Below are positions 1 through 8,476 of a stretch of DNA of 30,069 nt, one piece after another. Source of the DNA: Cudoniella acicularis (Eukaryota; Ascomycota; Leotiomycetes; Helotiales; Helotiaceae); assembly GCA_013054445.1 (NCBI GenBank), contig JAAMPI010000619.1:1-30069 (forward strand), written 5' to 3'. Numbering within the stretch: the stretch's first letter is position 1; every line of letters starts with the position of its first letter. The translations under genes and the position numbers were made by a program. The notes under the pieces are model-generated. The model searched no databases. It saw only the letters and a program-made list of their open reading frames with translations, and was not told the DNA's origin.

Positions 1-463
1 GGGGGGAGGTTCTCCGAAAGGAGAGTGGGCTATAGCGGCATATGCAAATTGTCTAGACAGCGCTTGAGTGCTTCAATCACTCTTGACTCGGAGACCTACA
101 AGTTGCTAGATAGAAGGACCAATGGTCCAGTGGAGGATAGGCTGAGGGAAAGAAAAAGAAGGAGTGTGAGGACAGCCAGATAAATAGATCAATAACAATT
201 TTCCTTCTAATATAACCATCGTAAGCCAGTAACGTCACGATTGTGTGAAATTCGAGGATGTTTCCTACTTGTCCATGAGCAAGACTGCTCGATGCTCTGA
301 AAGCAGCCGTTGACAGAGTGTGCCCTGTACATTTCTCCAAGTTGATGATTCGTAAACATTATTCATCGCTGAGTTGATCGTGAAACCGAGTTAGCTTGTG
401 CGACTGGATCCCTCTGCATCGCCTCCAATCCAACTTCTAGTAGCGGGTGAGCCGAAATGCATT
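1..463. other. Left-edge intergenic, no gene recognised
   Basis: No recognised protein, RNA gene or repeat. An 87-codon minus-strand frame at 77-340 shows no family motif and contains a Phe run encoded by a low-complexity AG-rich stretch, so it is probably chance. The right end carries the 3' flank of the F-box-like gene. Confidence 0.5.
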
Positions 464-1879
464 TTAATCTGATTCATCCGAGACCTCAGTGTCCCATTGA
501 ATCACATAATCAGACAATAGAGCTCCATAGCAAAGAATCGGCCCGTGCTTTTTGTATGTGCCAGCCGCTTTTTCCATGACACCCAGCTCGTCCACCCGCT
601 TCTTATCCCACATCACGTAACCCCAGGATCGGAAAGATTCTTTGCCATAGAAAGCAGTGGGGTAATTCCGAGAGGAATCGTCAAAGCTGATTGACCATGG
701 CCATGCGGCATTAGGGCTTTTGTAATCATGGTCATCGACTGCTATTTCTGTACGTTTTTGTGCTTCGTCCCGACTCCTGGGTAGGCAGGAATCATGGTTG
801 CGCTGTAAAGCCTTGGTAAGGAAGTCTCTACCACTACTGCACCTGAGATAGCCTGGGCCAAGTGTGTTCTCCATCAAGAGGACTTTCTCTGCAGGGCCCG
901 GAGCGCGAATGACATTTGATAGGAATGTCAGACCTTTACTCAACAGCGTTTCGGTGAGACGTCCGTACTCTAACCAGGCTGAGTATTGTTAGTGAGAAAT
1001 GAGACATGGAGCAAGATTGGTCAACTTGCTCATATTCCTTATTCGGCCAGCTACCTCTTCGGCACTCTGTCCAAGTCTGCCATCGTGTTCTTCTTGCCTG
1101 AAAAGCATCCGTTTAAACTCATCTTGACTACTGCGGAAAACAGTGTCGTATCGCCTGTAAGCATAATCCTTGAGACAGCATATCTCCTCCACTTCCCAGG
1201 ATTCAAAGTCTGCAAAGAATAAATATGACGTGTCTTGTCTGGAACCGAGGTTTGCCGAACTTGCGAACAAGAAGCAAAATATCTCGAACCTATAACAAGC
1301 TCGATAGATACGACCGAGTTCGCTTGGTGACATGCTCTGTTCTGATATTTCTACTCCGGTTGCAGGATTTCGAGAAAGCGTCTGAACATAGAAATCTGCA
1401 GCCAGAGCCCGAAGGGACGACTGGATTTGGGAAATCGTGACGAGAGTTTCCAAGTCGAAAAGCTCGGAGGGCAACGGGTCATTCTCATTTCGGCGGAACT
1501 TGTAATTCTTTACAAAAGCTCTTATTTCGGCTGTCCAGGTTTCGTCGGAATCTTCTCGTTTAATATTTTGCGCGTCCAAAGCAAATCTAGATTCGAGGAG
1601 TACTTTAGGCGTCATTTCCTTTGACAGAACTGAGGCCAGAAGCATCTGGCGCCGACCAACGTAAGCTTGGTGATACAATGGTGACGACCGCACCAGAGCT
1701 GAGAGAGTGGGCATGTCTGAAAGTGAGTGAAGGATTGCAACTCGAAGTTCAACCGGAAGTCCCTCCAAGCTTGCTGGTTTGTTTTGGATGGTATTTCTAA
1801 CATGAGAGCAGCGATATTTGACATCTGAAAGGTAGTAATTTTCGATCAACGGCTCCATTTTTTGAGTGTCTCTTTTCAT
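464..1879 (-). CDS. F-box-like domain protein, two exons with a GC-AG intron
   Basis: Probable substrate-adaptor type protein of a large fungal F-box-like family; the target is unknown. Exon 1 is 1030-1879 and exon 2 is 464-978, with a 51-nt intron at 979-1029. The N-terminal F-box-like segment (about residues 39-80) contains GLPVELRVAILHSL, followed by LVRSSPLYHQAY. The rest is helical and ends in an acidic SDESD tail. The only splice that joins the two frames uses donor A|GCAAGT, branch CACTAAC and acceptor CTCAG (phase 1), giving NMTWLEYGRL across the junction. The start is the first Met of the long exon-1 frame at 1879. A diverged tandem paralogue follows at 2211-3654 in the same orientation and has an ordinary GT donor at the same place. 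F-box assignment rests on the LPxEL pattern only. Confidence 0.72.
979..1029 (-). other. GC-AG intron in the F-box-like gene
   Basis: The 51-nt intron has donor GCAAGT, branch-like CACTAAC and acceptor CAG. GT donors nearby either give the wrong phase (GTTGAC, frame then hits TAA) or an impossible 27-nt intron (GTCTCA). The paralogue at 2723-2769 has GTAAGT at the aligned position. Confidence 0.78.
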
Positions 1880-2210
1880 GCTAGAGAGCGTGCGAATCGC
1901 AAGAGAATTGGTATTGAGAGACGAGGTTCAGAAACAAGAGGAGTCGGGATGATAGTGTTGTAGACCTAGACGTTGATAGTGAGAGGGAGGTGATGTGGAC
2001 TACGCGATGTGCCCCAGGCTGACAATAATTCCAGAACCCCACATTCAGCTGAGCCAGCCAATCACAAAGGGGTTTCAAATTTGCTTCAAAGTGGTCCCTC
2101 TGAACCTCTTCTGCTTTGTAGCTATATTTGTCAATAGATAAAGTCACTTTAATTGGTCTCCTAATAGAGTGGCCAATCCCTTCGTGGCGTGAGTCTTCGG
2201 CAAAGGCATT
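1880..2210. other. Spacer between tandem F-box-like copies
   Basis: About 330 bp that should hold the promoter and 5' leader of the 464-1879 gene and the 3' flank of its broken paralogue. An 88-codon minus-strand frame at 1881-2147 has no recognisable motif. Nothing else seen. Confidence 0.45.
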
Positions 2211-3654
2211 TTAATCCGAATCATCCGAGTCCCAAGGACGAACCTCATCAGACAAGAGACGTCCATACCGCATCTTCGGTCCATGAGGACCATATGAAGC
2301 TGGCTGTCTCTCTAAAATTCCCATCTTGTCTAGTCGATCCTTGTCCCACATCATGTATCCCCAGGATCGGAGAAAATATTTAAAACGGAGAGCATCGACG
2401 GCGTCTTGAGAAGGGTCAGGTCTCCATTCCCATTCCCATTCCCATTCCCAAGCGGCATTAGGATATCGGTCATCGTTGTCATTTGCGACTATGATTCCCT
2501 CCCGTCGCTAGAGTTCTGGATTCTCGGGCAGGCCATAGAGCATGTAATATCCCAAGCTGTTTGACAGAAAGTTGGCCTTGCCGTGAGATAAATATATATG
2601 GTCTCCCAAAGGTTCAAATAGCGAGATTAGATCCCCGGAACTGCGAGCGTGTATCGCATGTATGAATAAGGCAATCCACTCTCCCGTAAATGCCTCCGTC
2701 AAGTTTTCGTAATCAAAACTGGCTGAATGCGTGTTAGTAAAGCAAACGAGAAATGGAGTAGCAACTTACGGTCAAGTCCCGATACGCTGAATTGTTTAGC
2801 AACTATTGAGGAAGACCTCCTCACCCGGCTACCGTTGTCCCAGCGTCGGTGAACTATACCACGCAGCTCTTTTTGACGGTCGTGGTAAAGCTTGTCGTAT
2901 CTCTTGTAAAAATAATATCGAAGGCAGGATATTTCCTCCCTTTCCCAAAGGCCGAAAGAAAAGAAGAATGCTCTACACGGTTGAGTTCTTACCATTAATT
3001 TGATGTGGCTGTTTGGTTCCTATATAAAGACTGCGAATAGAGTGCAAAATAGCTCAAATCTATAGCAAGCACGATATATACGTCGCAGTTCATTTGGAGA
3101 AAGTGGTTGAGATGGAAGATCAAAATTTCCCTTGTTATTGGATGCACAGGAAGTGTCCGCTCGTAAAAGTCGATAGCCAAAGCGCGGATCAAAGACTGGA
3201 GTTGAGAGATTTTGATGAGAGTTTCTAGGTCGAAGAGCTCGTGAAGCAGTGGTGTATTATTTGGATGTTGTTGTAGTTTAAAATCATCTAGGAGTTGCAC
3301 AACTTTGTGGGTCCACACTTCTTCCAAACCATCTTGCCCATAGTACTGCTTGATCTTCGGTGCTTCGAGCACAAACCTGGCTTCGAGCAGTACCTTGAGC
3401 GTGATTTCGTTTTCCAGAACCGACGCTAAAATAGACCGTTGCTGCTCAAGATATGATTGGTGGTATATTGGTGGCGAACGTACTACTGAATAACGAGACG
3501 GTACGTCTGGAAGGTATTGAAGGGTCGCGATTTGGATCTCGACAGGAAGTGTTTCGAGGCTCGTCGTTTGGCGGAGGTCGACGGCTTCAGGATCGTTGCT
3601 ATTTTGATCACGTGCGCATTGCGCCGCCGCGCGAACAGGGAGAATTATCTCCAT
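2211..3654 (-). pseudogene. Broken tandem paralogue of the F-box-like protein
   Basis: Co-linear with the 464-1879 gene over its whole length: SLETLPVEIQIATLQYLPDVP and PPIYHQSYLEQQRS match the F-box-like start, ELFDLETL.KISQ matches the middle, RIYRACYRFELF continues in another frame, and RSWGYMMWDKDRL and the SDDSD end match the tail. Three lesions are visible. A 1-nt loss near 3128 (in ATTTTGATC) shifts the frame; an in-frame TAG lies at 3020-3022; another TAG at 2508-2510 aligns with a Gln position in the intact copy, after which the frame stays open to the natural stop at 2211. The homologous intron (2723-2769, 47 nt) keeps normal GTAAGT...CAG ends. A short exon-like insertion near 2975-3000 also disturbs the alignment. 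It could still be transcribed, but no full-length product is expected. Confidence 0.8.
2424..2450. repeat. Hexanucleotide tandem repeat (ATTCCC, about four units)
   Basis: Perfect six-base units lie within the pseudogene tail. Read on the minus strand they encode a Trp-Glu repeat (WEWEWEWE) after PNAA, where the intact paralogue has only PNAAWPW. This points to local repeat expansion. Confidence 0.85.
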
Positions 3655-3781
3655 GTTTGAAGACGATGTTCTCGCCAGAAAAATATGCTTTGCACTGGTT
3701 GATGCGTTGGACTGTTGAATTTACTGGTATAATTTTACGATCTATAAAGTCCCAGATCTATTAAAATCCTCTACCACCCGA

Positions 3782-5227
3782 TCAACGATAACCACTCTTT
3801 CCCTCCTCCCAACCCTCTCTCAAATACTCAGGAGACCATCCATTCCTAACTATAATCTTACCTGCCAACAAAACAAAAATCGGAACATACATCCCAACAA
3901 TCAAGCCCTTCTCAGCCACCGACCTCCTTGGAACCCTGTCTCTCCGTCTTCTCCCTCTCACAATTTCCGTGTATATTTATTCAGAAGTGTTGTTATAAGT
4001 AGAGACAATACCTTCGTAGCTAAGCCCGTAGTAGACTAGGCTACAAAGAGCGATGAAGTAGCCGATAAATTGGAGGGATGTCATGGTGGTACCCCAGAGA
4101 AGAATGGAGGCTACCACTAGGAGGATATTTTTGAGGACGCCGCAGAGGGTCATTACTAGGCCGGAGGTTTTGCCAATCTGGGTATTTTTAGTTTCTGAGT
4201 AGGTAAAGAGGGAAAGAAGGAGCAAGGGAAAGCGGTATACCAGAAAGACAGAAGCAACATTGAGCATGAAAGCCACAGCTGCGTTCAAAAGGAGTACGAA
4301 AAGTCCCGCGTGATGCGCGTCGCTCATCTAGAAAGTTCCCAACTCTATAAAGACTGCAACGATGAAATTCATCACAGTACAAACTGGCGCGTAATAGTAA
4401 AGAGAAACCAGAGGGTCCATATTCTGACCTTCTCCACTGAGTAAGATCTGAATCATGATTAACCTGATGGTTTCAGAGAAAACCCCGCTGGCTTGGTAGA
4501 AAAATCCAGTCCAACTGAATTTTATCTCGCTGAAAGAGGCGAGCGCGACGCCGAAGACAATGATGAGAATTTTGAAGAGGACTTTTAGTTTGGGTTGGAG
4601 ACGCCGAAAAGATATGAGGTGATGAGGACTGCTACCGGAGCGCTAGCCTGGGTTGTGTTAATTTGGAGGTTGAGATGAAAAAAGGAATAAAACTTGCCTT
4701 GAGCATTTGGATAAATGCTACGCTGAGGTAAAGGTAGGTCTGGTTGCTGCAGACGAGACTTGCGCTGTAGAGGATACCGATGGGAACGATGGCACGTAGA
4801 TAGACTCGCCCTGTTATTTTGACATTTTTACGGCCATCAAGGAGGGGTGGTGGTCCTTGCCAAGACTTGGGTCATTACCGTCGCGAAGAAGAGGTGCCAA
4901 AATGTTAAGATTACGGCAGCGATTTAATTAGATTTTTTTCTATAATTTTTTCTCAGATAAACGTATGGTAATCTGGAGAATTATCAGTATCTAAAATGAT
5001 TGTGGAGTGAGGGAAGCTTACTGAAGTTGAGGTTATCCAGGAGGTACTTGTTGAAAAGAATGGTTATTGAGCTGAAGAAAATCCGACTCTAGTCTTGCAT
5101 TAGCTGGTGGTTGGTCTTGAGAATGCCTAAATGAGGCCAGGGGAATGCTATGTATGTACTTAACATAAAATATGGGGTGCGTTCTCTTCTGCAGAGCTTG
5201 CCCTTCGATTGTTGGCAACGGCGACAT
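3782..5227 (-). pseudogene. Degenerate triose-phosphate/nucleotide-sugar transporter (TPT/DUF250 family)
   Basis: The intact family moves phosphorylated sugars or nucleotide sugars across Golgi/ER membranes. Recognisable blocks in order on the minus strand: a first exon from Met at 5227 ending THPIFYV; FFSSITILFNKYLLD (about 5020-5075); [87 protein letters not shown]; and IGKTSGLVMTLCGVLKNILL. Introns are inferred at about 5098-5150, at 5021 down to about 4973, at 4648-4697 (GC-AG) and at 4178-4240. Lesions: an extra C in a CCCC run near 4846, a lost C near 4587 (NPN/LKVLF junction), a TAG at 4328-4330, and about 45 bp of AT-rich insertion near 4920-4965. The family match stops around 3977. 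A further reading frame ending at 3782 (AEKGLIVGMYVPIFVLLAG) may be the last membrane segment and is less certain. Confidence 0.82.
4648..4697 (-). other. GC-AG intron in the transporter pseudogene
   Basis: Donor AAG|GCAAGT and acceptor CCCAG|GCT join MLKA to SAPVAVL in phase 0, exactly restoring the conserved family segment. No GT donor fits there. Confidence 0.85.
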
Positions 5228-5455
5228 TGCGAAAATTGCAGCTCAACGAACAAACGCAGCGCCGTCAACGCTTCAAGAAGTCTGAATAAAGGGGGGGTAA
5301 TTAGGAAGACCCAGCTCATTTCAACATTTGTTTGCAGTAAGGGGAGGTTTTGGCGTCGAAGCCTGGAATGAATTGAATCAAAAAGCGGGTAAAAGCAGCA
5401 ACTTAAAATGAGGTTGTACGTATAAACAAAATGACACAAGTGAAGCCCCAGCGCT
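5228..5455. other. Flank between the transporter remnant and the inverted-repeat element
   Basis: Short non-coding stretch, presumably the former promoter of the transporter. A minus-strand frame at 5089-5439 overlaps the remnant and shows no family match. Confidence 0.4.
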
Positions 5456-5458
5456 TTA

Positions 5459-5499
5459 CGAGCCTGGGAGCAGAAGTCTGTGCTTTACAGGGCATTTTA
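5459..5499 (+). repeat. Left terminal inverted repeat of the MITE
   Basis: 41 bp, identical in reverse complement to 5693-5733; homology stops right after CATTTTA. Confidence 0.92.
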
Positions 5500-5692
5500 A
5501 GCGATTTTCAGGCTTCGCGACCCCACCTTCAGGCTGCTCAAAACAAAATTTGTCACGATCACTTGAATGTTATAAAATAACTAGAAATAATTATAATATA
5601 GAATCTATATAATCACGAGCTATTAAAGGCAAAGGTACTTTTATTTAAACTAGCTTTTTAAAGTTTGCGACTTTTTATTTTTCGTTTACTAG

Positions 5693-5733
5693 TAAAATGC
5701 CCTGTAAAGCACAGACTTCTGCTCCCAGGCTCG
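5693..5733 (-). repeat. Right terminal inverted repeat of the MITE
   Basis: 41 bp, reverse complement of 5459-5499, followed directly by the TTA duplicate. Confidence 0.92.
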
Positions 5734-5736
5734 TTA

Positions 5737-7373
5737 CAAGGTTGTCGAGAGTTACCCCGGATCCAGCACAGTGGCGCAGATACAGCATGAGGGGGACTAA
5801 AACAGCTCGCTTCCCAGGTCTCGCCAGGCCCCTAAATAGGGGACTAGTCTGCTGAACAACGCCTGTCACCCCTAAACCAGAACAAAGCTCCGCGTCAAGT
5901 TGCCAACACTGCACATCACCACGCCGACCATCTCAGCCCACCACGACATTTCTATTCCAGTACACGATAAAGATGAATGAGGATCAGTCTCGTCGTATTC
6001 GCCCCGCCGTTGTTCCCTAGGGATGATTCGCAGGTTGAACGCCACACCCAATAAAATGCGCCCAACGTGGCGTTGTCATCCAGACTCCAGGCTTCCATTC
6101 AAATGCAAAGATGGCCAGCCACTGTTCTCCCCTCCCCGAATTTGAGGATGTTCCGAACGGTTGCAGTGCGACAGCTGATTGAGAGAGGACCTTGTATTGA
6201 AAAAGCCGTTCCACACTGGATGTCCTCACGATGCACCTCGGGGAAAACTCAGCGAAATACAGATATTCTCTCGACTTCCGGCCTCTTACAGGGAGCAAAT
6301 TGAAGCTATTCCAAATCATCTATCTGATGCAAAAAACCAAACCCAGCAGATAATCACATAAATTATGAGCAATTAATCTACCTTCAAGTCGAGCCTCGAG
6401 GTGGAATTAAACATTTGGTTTTAGCGCGCTGGGTCGGCACTGGCTGGGCTACAGCGAATCAGCATCGCTACAGCACATCATCTTACTCAATCACTCAATC
6501 ACGCTCTCGGGACCTGATAGTGTCGCCACGCGCAGTCAATTCAAACACGAGCGAACTCTCAATATGTGGTGTGACGCCGTAAGGTTTTTGGTCCCCTACT
6601 AAAAATAACCTTAACTCAACCCTTCTCTTGCAACTTCGACACATGGAAATCATGTTCAGCGTGCTGCTGAGGTAACGTTCCGAGAAACTGCTGGTGCATT
6701 CCCGACCACTTGTTTGCTGTCAGGTGGAACAATTAAATCCATGCCTGTGGGATGCAGACAAATGGAGCCAATGAATCCAGCAGCTGGGAAACGAGAATCG
6801 ACCCCGGCCAGCAACCTTTGAGTGATATCCGGCTCGATTCAAGTCATGAAATTTGATGTTGCTATGCGGTTGGACTAGCGGAAGCCGGCCAAAATTCAAA
6901 TTCAGCTTCCAGCAGTGACAGTCCATCGCCAAGTGTACCAAGCGGGATCCCGTCAAATAGTATACCAGTCGCGGCTTGGGGATACGAACCGCCATGAAAA
7001 AACGGTGCTGAGCTTTGATAGTAGCTGTTTTCCTGCCCGTTTGTCTAATTTTCATATGGCCGAGTCGTATCTCCTGATTATCATTTCAATCTACCATATC
7101 CCAAATTTTGAGGCTGCGGCACATAATACCTTTTTCTATGCAACTCGCTGCTGATTTCGAGTGACTACTCAGCACATTCACACTGTCTCAGCTATCACTA
7201 TTTCAAATTTCTTTATATACAAACAGTGCTATTGGGAAAGCAAACGCTACCCAAAGCCCTGTCACATTTTCAACGACCTCCACCGTATCTAAAAACGACG
7301 GAATTTTGGTTCCTTTTGAGAGCAGAATCCCTGCAGAAAATTATAGTATTTAAGACAAGACACAATACCACCT
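5737..7373. other. Long intergenic region upstream of the glycosyltransferase
   Basis: About 1.6 kb. Several open frames of 60-111 codons occur on both strands (for example 6067-6303 plus, 6017-6319 minus, 6720-7055 minus), but they overlap each other and show no family motif. The last 150-200 bp should contain the glycosyltransferase promoter; a TTTATATAC stretch lies at about 7211-7219. No repeat or RNA gene recognised. Confidence 0.4.
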
Positions 7374-8476
7374 ATGGGGCTCCAAAACACCTCTTCAACT
7401 CACCACATCAAATTCCTAACCCTAGCAACCTTAATGGTCTGCATATGGTTCATCTCTACAATACCCTCATCCAGCGACCTCTCATACAAGCTCCACATCC
7501 CCGGAAAATCCAGCAAAAAGCCACAAAGTCCACTCGAACTCCTCCCCCTCACCGAAGCAAAAACCTACTGCGAGCAACGACGATGGAAACCGTACCCTTA
7601 CCGACAAGGGCGGCGCAAAATTTACGACCTGATTATGATCAACACCGAACTCGAATGGCTTGAAACCCGCATGGGTCAAATATCCCCCTACGTCGATTAC
7701 TTCGTAATCCTCGAATCGGACAAAACCTTCACCGATCAAGAAAAGTCCCTCCATGTCCGCGAAAACATGGACCGCTTCAAAAAATACCATTCCAAAATGA
7801 TCCTTCACACACTGAACCTGGACGAACTGAGCAAAGATAGGGCCTGGGCGCGCGAAAAATTCTCCCGAAACGCAATGTTCACCCAAGTTCTTCCCTCCCT
7901 CACTAGTGCACAAGAAGCCTTTCAGGGAGATGTGATCCTCGTTTCTGACGTTGATGAAATACCACGTCCCGATGCGCTCAAGGCTTTCCGCAATTGCGAT
8001 TTCCCAAAGAGGTAACGATGCATACGAAAATGTACTATTACGGTTTCCAATGGCAGCAACGCACCGACTGGGCACATCCCCAAGCCGCCTACTACGACGG
8101 CGAGAACACGATCCTGCCTGACGATTTATGCGGTTCTCAAAACGCAGAGCATCTCTACAACGCTGGGTGGCATTGCAGATATTGCTTCCCAACAGTCGCC
8201 GAACTCGTTACGAAAATCAAGAATTTTTCGAATACAGAGATGAATCAAGAACAGTTCACTGATCGCGATAAGATTGTGGAGAGAGTCAGGAATGGGAGGG
8301 ATATGTTTGGTAGGGATAATGAGCATTATGACCAGGTGGAGGAGAATATGGATGTCCCACATTTCTTGAGGAGGAGTGGGGAGAGGTATAGGTATTTGCT
8401 TGATCCGTTGGATTGGAATTTTGAGGGTTATTCGGTCGAGGAGGCGGAGGCGTATTTGGCGAATAAGGATGATTGA
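7374..8476 (+). CDS. Glycosyltransferase family 17 protein with an internal -1 frame change
   Basis: GT17 enzymes transfer N-acetylglucosamine to mannose of N-glycans (MGAT3-like) in the Golgi; fungal members have unproven substrates. From Met at 7374 there is a short cytosolic tail, one membrane anchor (about residues 13-30, FLTLATLMVCIWFIS), a stem, then IYDLIMINTELEWLETRM, YFVILESDKTFT and VILVSDVDEIPRP, whose DVDE is the likely metal-binding DXD. The first frame ends at TAA 8013-8015. The family sequence continues without a gap in the -1 frame (HTKMYYYGFQWQQR, WAHPQAAYYDG, AGWHCRYCFP) to TGA at 8474-8476. Joined at 8009 the product is about 367 residues, normal for the family. No intron with sensible ends spans the site. 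Either a 1-nt loss has damaged the gene (AGGT where AGGGT would restore it), or the base is missing through sequencing error, or ribosomes shift here. Confidence 0.8.
8003..8009 (+). other. Candidate -1 slippery heptamer C CCA AAG in the GT17 gene
   Basis: In the incoming frame the bases read C CCA AAG, matching the X XXY YYZ form, with the zero-frame stop TAA three bases further on. A slip here would continue GAG GTA ACG ATG in the frame that encodes the rest of the enzyme. Z=G and XXX=CCC are weak choices for eukaryotic shifting, so a simple 1-nt deletion remains more likely. Confidence 0.3.

Larger units (their letters stand above)
5459..5733. mobile_element. MITE with perfect 41-bp terminal inverted repeats and TTA target duplication
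   Basis: The left end (5459-5499, beginning CGAGCCTGGGAGCAG) is the exact reverse complement of the right end (5693-5733), 41 of 41 bases. TTA occurs immediately outside both ends (5456-5458 and 5734-5736), as expected of a 3-bp target-site duplication. The 193-bp interior is AT-rich in its second half and has no coding capacity. The 3-bp TTA duplication is typical of PIF/Harbinger-type non-autonomous elements; that class assignment is inference. Identical arms suggest recent mobility. Confidence 0.9.

Noticed and set aside
1881..2147. 88-codon minus-strand frame upstream of the F-box-like gene
   Set aside because: No motif and it ends just before the proposed start; most likely leader sequence.
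7482..8192. 236-codon minus-strand frame over the glycosyltransferase
   Set aside because: Antisense shadow of a conserved coding region; no motif of its own.
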